Source: an uncultured Clostridia bacterium (GTDB lineage Bacteria; Bacillota; Clostridia; Christensenellales; UBA1242). Taken from it: a stretch of 8,975 nucleotides of DNA. Where the stretch lies: positions 1 through 8,975 of the forward strand of contig CAKVMF010000033.1 in the NCBI GenBank assembly GCA_934771675.1, written 5' to 3'. The notes under the pieces are model-generated. The model was not told where the DNA came from, made no database searches, and was given only the letters and a program-made list of their open reading frames with translations. Within the stretch, counting starts at the first letter, position 1. Every line of letters starts with the position of its first letter. Shown piece after piece: positions 5,743-8,975 of this stretch. The translations under genes and the position numbers were made by a program.

Positions 5743-8700
5743 CTACTTCTTTCTTTTTATTTCAAGCACAACAATAATAACAACGAGCACCAATAAAACA
5801 GCCAAAACACACATTGAAATTATCCACAAAATATCTCTACTAGATTTTGTTTCATCTGTGGTAGTGTTCGCACCGGGAGTTGTGTCTGGATTTGTATCTG
5901 GAGTGTTTGTGTTATCACCAGAGCTCCCAGAACTTTCAACTGTGATATTTATTTCGCATGTTGAAACATTGCCATCCGAATCTTTCACATTATATTTAAC
6001 AACATACTCACCTGCTATATTGTTATTGAAATTCGTTTCAATAACAACATTTGTTTGATTGATTGCAATATAAATATCTTCATTGTCAGATGCTTCAATC
6101 AATGAATATAGGTCAATTGCTTCTTTTTGTTTTATGGTCACACTATTAACCTTTTTCTTAATAACAGGCAAAGCACCTGTTTTTATCTTATTGACAAATT
6201 CAGTGTAAACCTCTCTGTCTGCACTCTTCAAAGACTCGTAAGCACTAATAACTTCATTCTTTTTCTTTGCATTGATACGTTTGTTCCCAAGCTCTTCATT
6301 TGTAACACTACTTTTATAATCTTCAATAAAATTAATCGTTTTATTTTTTGTGTCATTATACATTATAGTTTCTTCGTCAAAATTTTCGACATTCAAGAGC
6401 TTGAACCCATACCTTGTAATCTCATACGAAATATTTTTGCTAGTTGTGTTATACTGTGAAAGTTCAGTGCCAGTTAAAACGGATTTTATTCGAACATAGT
6501 TTGGCATCTCGGTGTAGATAACAACCTTGTAACCATAATCAACATCAACATATGGATTTTCAGGCATACCTTGCTTGCTAAAATAATCTTTATTTCCCTT
6601 AACAGATTTTTCAAAAACAACATCGCCAGTATTATTTAAAATTTGAAAAGAAATAAAAGTGTCATCGGCTTTTGTTGTTAACCACTCTCCGCTTTGATTA
6701 AGCAAATATCCGCCACCATATTCTATTTTTGCACGTTTATTGTAATTAGAAAGTTCTATGCTAAAACCAATTGAACCACTATAACGGTGATACCCAAGCT
6801 GAAATAATTTTTGCGTGCGATCAGAAAAATCCCTTGATGATTTTATATAAGAATACTCCGCCACGTTTTCACCATTATTTACGTTTAAAACAAGTGTTTG
6901 GTTATCATAATCATAAATAACTGGAAGTCTAACTTCATAAATTCCAACATCAATATTTTTGAATTCAATTTCATTTGATGTTATTTGAGATTTTGCCACC
7001 ATTTTGCCCTTGCTGAAAAGCGCAACAACTTTGTTTTGAATCTTGCTAAATTCAGGCAAATTTATATTGAGTTTCAAATTTCCCTTTATGCTATATTTTG
7101 ACAAAACTTCGTCACTAATCAAACCATAGGACAACATTAAATTTTCGCTAGTTTTTATATTTTGAAGATTTTCTTCGCCAACACTATCAGCCAAAATTGA
7201 ATAGCTTTTGAGATTTTTTTGCATAATTTCATAAGCCACATTTGAACCAATAGGCAATCCCCAAGCATAAAGATATGGCATTATATTCACGTCATAAGTT
7301 TCGGCAAAAAACATTGTGTAAATTTCTGGAATTGTGTAGGCATTTACACCATTTTCATAAACAGATTTTCTAAAATAGCTATACATTTTCGCATAAGTTT
7401 TGTAGCCCTCAAAACTATCAAGCATATTCACAATCATATAAAGTTTTTCATCCGTGTTAGTATATGTTCCATTATTGTTATTAAAGATATCTTGACCATT
7501 TAATCGCTTTGCGTTTCGTCCATTTTCAATATTTTTTAATTCTCCAACATTGCTACCTGCCGCTTTGTAAATTGTCTTGTCACTTTGAACATAACGAGCA
7601 AAAACATTGTTTCCTGTTTCGTTTAAACACATGTTTAGTCCGTTTGCCGAACCTTGACCAAGATAACCTTGATAGCCATGACCGCATTCATGAAGCGTTC
7701 CCCATCCATAAGTAAACAATGGCCAAGCCGAAGCACTTCCAACTGCTATATGATTGTTTGTGTAATACGCCCCAACAGAGGTTTTGTTTCCGTTTGCCTT
7801 TGCAAAATATTTCATTCTAACATTCTGATCAAGTGGACTTTCAGGATTGATTGAAACACCCAAAATCTCATCCATGCGGTCAATAACTTTCATGAAATAT
7901 TCTAAACTTTCATCAAGAGTTCCAATTGCTTGAGAATATGTTCTTGTTGAGATTTTATCAATGTCAGTAAATGGAACAATTATTTGCATTGCTTGGCAAT
8001 CAATAACGCCGAAATCATTTTGGGATAGCTTCCAGTTTGCCATAAAATCATCTTCATTGTCTTTGTATAAATAGTAGTCTAATGGCTTGACGCTAGAATC
8101 ATAATTTACTTCAATTTTGTAAGTTTTGTTTACATCTTCACCTTCTGCCTGAATAACCGAACCCGCAAACGGAACGCTACTGTAATTTGTTCCATTTTTC
8201 ACATTTGAAAAAGTTTTGTATTCGATTTGAGTTTTGTCTAAAGTGAAATTTGTTTCTTTGGTTTCATAATTTCCAAGCATCCAAATAACAAAATTACTGT
8301 CTGCATTGATAATTTTAATATTTGCGGATGTGCCTTCTGGCATATAAATTCCAAGATTTTGTCTGTCACCATTACGATTTCTTCCAACTCCAATAAGAGT
8401 TAAATTCCAATCGTTTTGCAAGGTGTAAAGCGTTCTTTCAATCGTGCATTCTCCGTCAGCTTTGTCCAAAACAACAACCGGAACAATCGCTGTAACTTCA
8501 TTGTTATGCGAATCTTTTACACGATATTTTATTTCGTAGTTTCCAGGAGTTGTGGAATTTACATTGTTTGATATACACTCAATTTTTGATGAAAGGTCGC
8601 CGTCTTCAAAATCTTTTGCATAAATTCTAAATCTCGAATCTTTTATGCTGAAATTTTCAGTCACATTTTTATCAATTGTTATTTTTGTTGCACCATAAAA

Positions 8701-8862
8701 AACTGGAGCATTGTTTGTGCTGTATAAAATCTTATGCTCCACTGCTGACGCACTTTGCGTTTGTTTGTTTTGCACAGCAAAAACTATTCCCAACCCCACC
8801 ATAAGTGCCAACGCAAAAATAAAAAATCTATAAAAAATCTTCTTAACCTTCATATTTCCCAT
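5743..8862 (-). CDS. Secreted, membrane-anchored M60-family (enhancin/mucinase-like) zinc metallopeptidase
   Basis: The protein has 1039 residues. A signal peptide (about 1-40, with hydrophobic core FFIFALALMVGLGIVFA and likely cleavage after ASA) is followed by an Ig-like domain (about 52-133). The M60 region begins near 145 with GIYMPEGTSANIKI (171-184). The gluzincin site is HECGH (391-395): H391 and H395 bind zinc, E392 is catalytic and E415 in NETGNN is the third ligand after 19 residues. The catalytic domain ends near 555. Next come a small beta domain (595-675), a region resembling the mucin/carbohydrate-binding module of enhancins (about 690-825), a helical stretch (835-895), a second Ig-like domain (905-975), a Ser/Thr/Pro/Asn linker (976-1008), a membrane helix (1010-1034) and the tail KRKK. 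No LPXTG motif is present, so it is anchored as a membrane protein. M60 enzymes cut glycoproteins such as mucins, and the substrate here is inferred. Met4 (8853) may be the true start. The stop is TAG. Confidence 0.93.
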   Translation of the reverse strand: MGNMKVKKIFYRFFIFALALMVGLGIVFAVQNKQTQSASAVEHKILYSTNNAPVFYGATKITIDKNVTENFSIKDSRFRIYAKDFEDGDLSSKIECISNNVNSTTPGNYEIKYRVKDSHNNEVTAIVPVVVLDKADGECTIERTLYTLQNDWNLTLIGVGRNRNGDRQNLGIYMPEGTSANIKIINADSNFVIWMLGNYETKETNFTLDKTQIEYKTFSNVKNGTNYSSVPFAGSVIQAEGEDVNKTYKIEVNYDSSVKPLDYYLYKDNEDDFMANWKLSQNDFGVIDCQAMQIIVPFTDIDKISTRTYSQAIGTLDESLEYFMKVIDRMDEILGVSINPESPLDQNVRMKYFAKANGNKTSVGAYYTNNHIAVGSASAWPLFTYGWGTLHECGHGYQGYLGQGSANGLNMCLNETGNNVFARYVQSDKTIYKAAGSNVGELKNIENGRNAKRLNGQDIFNNNNGTYTNTDEKLYMIVNMLDSFEGYKTYAKMYSYFRKSVYENGVNAYTIPEIYTMFFAETYDVNIMPYLYAWGLPIGSNVAYEIMQKNLKSYSILADSVGEENLQNIKTSENLMLSYGLISDEVLSKYSIKGNLKLNINLPEFSKIQNKVVALFSKGKMVAKSQITSNEIEFKNIDVGIYEVRLPVIYDYDNQTLVLNVNNGENVAEYSYIKSSRDFSDRTQKLFQLGYHRYSGSIGFSIELSNYNKRAKIEYGGGYLLNQSGEWLTTKADDTFISFQILNNTGDVVFEKSVKGNKDYFSKQGMPENPYVDVDYGYKVVIYTEMPNYVRIKSVLTGTELSQYNTTSKNISYEITRYGFKLLNVENFDEETIMYNDTKNKTINFIEDYKSSVTNEELGNKRINAKKKNEVISAYESLKSADREVYTEFVNKIKTGALPVIKKKVNSVTIKQKEAIDLYSLIEASDNEDIYIAINQTNVVIETNFNNNIAGEYVVKYNVKDSDGNVSTCEINITVESSGSSGDNTNTPDTNPDTTPGANTTTDETKSSRDILWIISMCVLAVLLVLVVIIVVLEIKRKK

Positions 8863-8871
8863 ATCTTAACC

Positions 8872-8880
8872 AGTATATCA
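8872..8880 (-). promoter_or_regulatory. Extended -10 promoter of the M60 peptidase gene
   Basis: On the minus strand this reads TGATATACT, a TGn-extended -10 (TATACT, five of six). The 17-base-spaced -35 (TTTTGC) is weak, as is usual with extended -10 sites. Transcription would begin near 8865. That nearly coincides with the first ATG (8862) and leaves about 12 bases before the second ATG (8853), which favours the second. Confidence 0.55.
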
Positions 8881-8906
8881 TAAAATTAGTTTATGCAAAA
8901 ATAAAT

Positions 8907-8975
8907 TTAGTCCTTATAAATAATTTTAAACTCATCAGGAAACTTTTTTTCAACCTCACTAAAGCAGTGCAATAC
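8907..8975 (-). CDS. C-terminal end of an unidentified gene, cut by right edge
   Basis: The minus-strand frame open from the window edge encodes 22 residues, VLHCFSEVEKKFPDEFKIIYKD, then TAA at 8909-8907. Its mix of acidic, basic and hydrophobic residues looks like real protein, more so than the two other minus frames. It ends 44 bases before the M60 gene in the same direction. No terminator lies between, so some read-through into the peptidase gene is possible. Nothing identifies the product. Confidence 0.5.
   Translation of the reverse strand, partial: VLHCFSEVEKKFPDEFKIIYKD

Noticed and set aside
5833..5945. LPXTG sortase signal at the C-terminus of the M60 peptidase
   Set aside because: The Ser/Thr/Pro linker contains TPDTNPDTTPG but no LPXTG-like motif. 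The hydrophobic segment plus KRKK fits a plain membrane anchor.

Overview
The window is AT-rich DNA (roughly 30% G+C by eye) with strong AGGAGG-type ribosome binding sites, sigma-A-like promoters and mostly TAA stops. Tryptophan is read as TGG and no gene needs TGA recoding. A strictly anaerobic pyruvate formate-lyase gene and a surface-anchored M60 (mucin-type) metallopeptidase suggest a low-G+C Gram-positive gut anaerobe (Firmicutes/Bacillota). The species cannot be named from this sequence. Nothing marks the window as a prophage, an insertion sequence or a CRISPR locus, and no tRNA or rRNA gene was seen.

Layout, left to right. At 1-244 (minus) lies the 5' end of pflB, cut by the left edge. 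From 3802 down to 438 (minus) runs a tightly packed four-gene cluster. In transcription order it encodes a NADAR/YbiA-like protein, a HAD-type 5'(3')-deoxyribonucleotidase-like phosphatase, a GreA/GreB-family elongation factor and a large polytopic membrane protein resembling GT-C glycosyltransferases. Its genes touch or overlap (1 nt, an 11 nt gap, 11 nt). Upstream at 4390-3884 (minus) is a small membrane protein with a winged-helix-like segment and a C-terminal zinc ribbon, behind a good promoter. Diverging from it, 4732-5646 is the only plus-strand gene. It encodes an unrecognised, almost wholly coiled-coil cytoplasmic protein behind a perfect consensus promoter (TTGACA-17-TATAAT), and it ends in a strong bidirectional terminator. 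Converging on that terminator is the 8862-5743 (minus) gene for a secreted M60 gluzincin with Ig-like domains at both ends, a probable mucin/carbohydrate-binding region and a C-terminal membrane anchor. The last 69 bases hold the probable C-terminal end of another minus-strand gene.

How the genes may work together. The NADAR, HAD phosphatase and Gre genes are translationally linked. The first two families act on nucleotides or nucleotide-sugar bonds, so a nucleotide clean-up or ADP-ribose-related role is a reasonable but untested inference. The peptidase probably acts outside the cell on glycoproteins. The coiled-coil gene is a self-contained transcription unit and is the least explained gene here. 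No clearly new multi-gene system is proven by the sequence. The best candidates for follow-up are the NADAR-HAD-Gre cluster and the coiled-coil gene.
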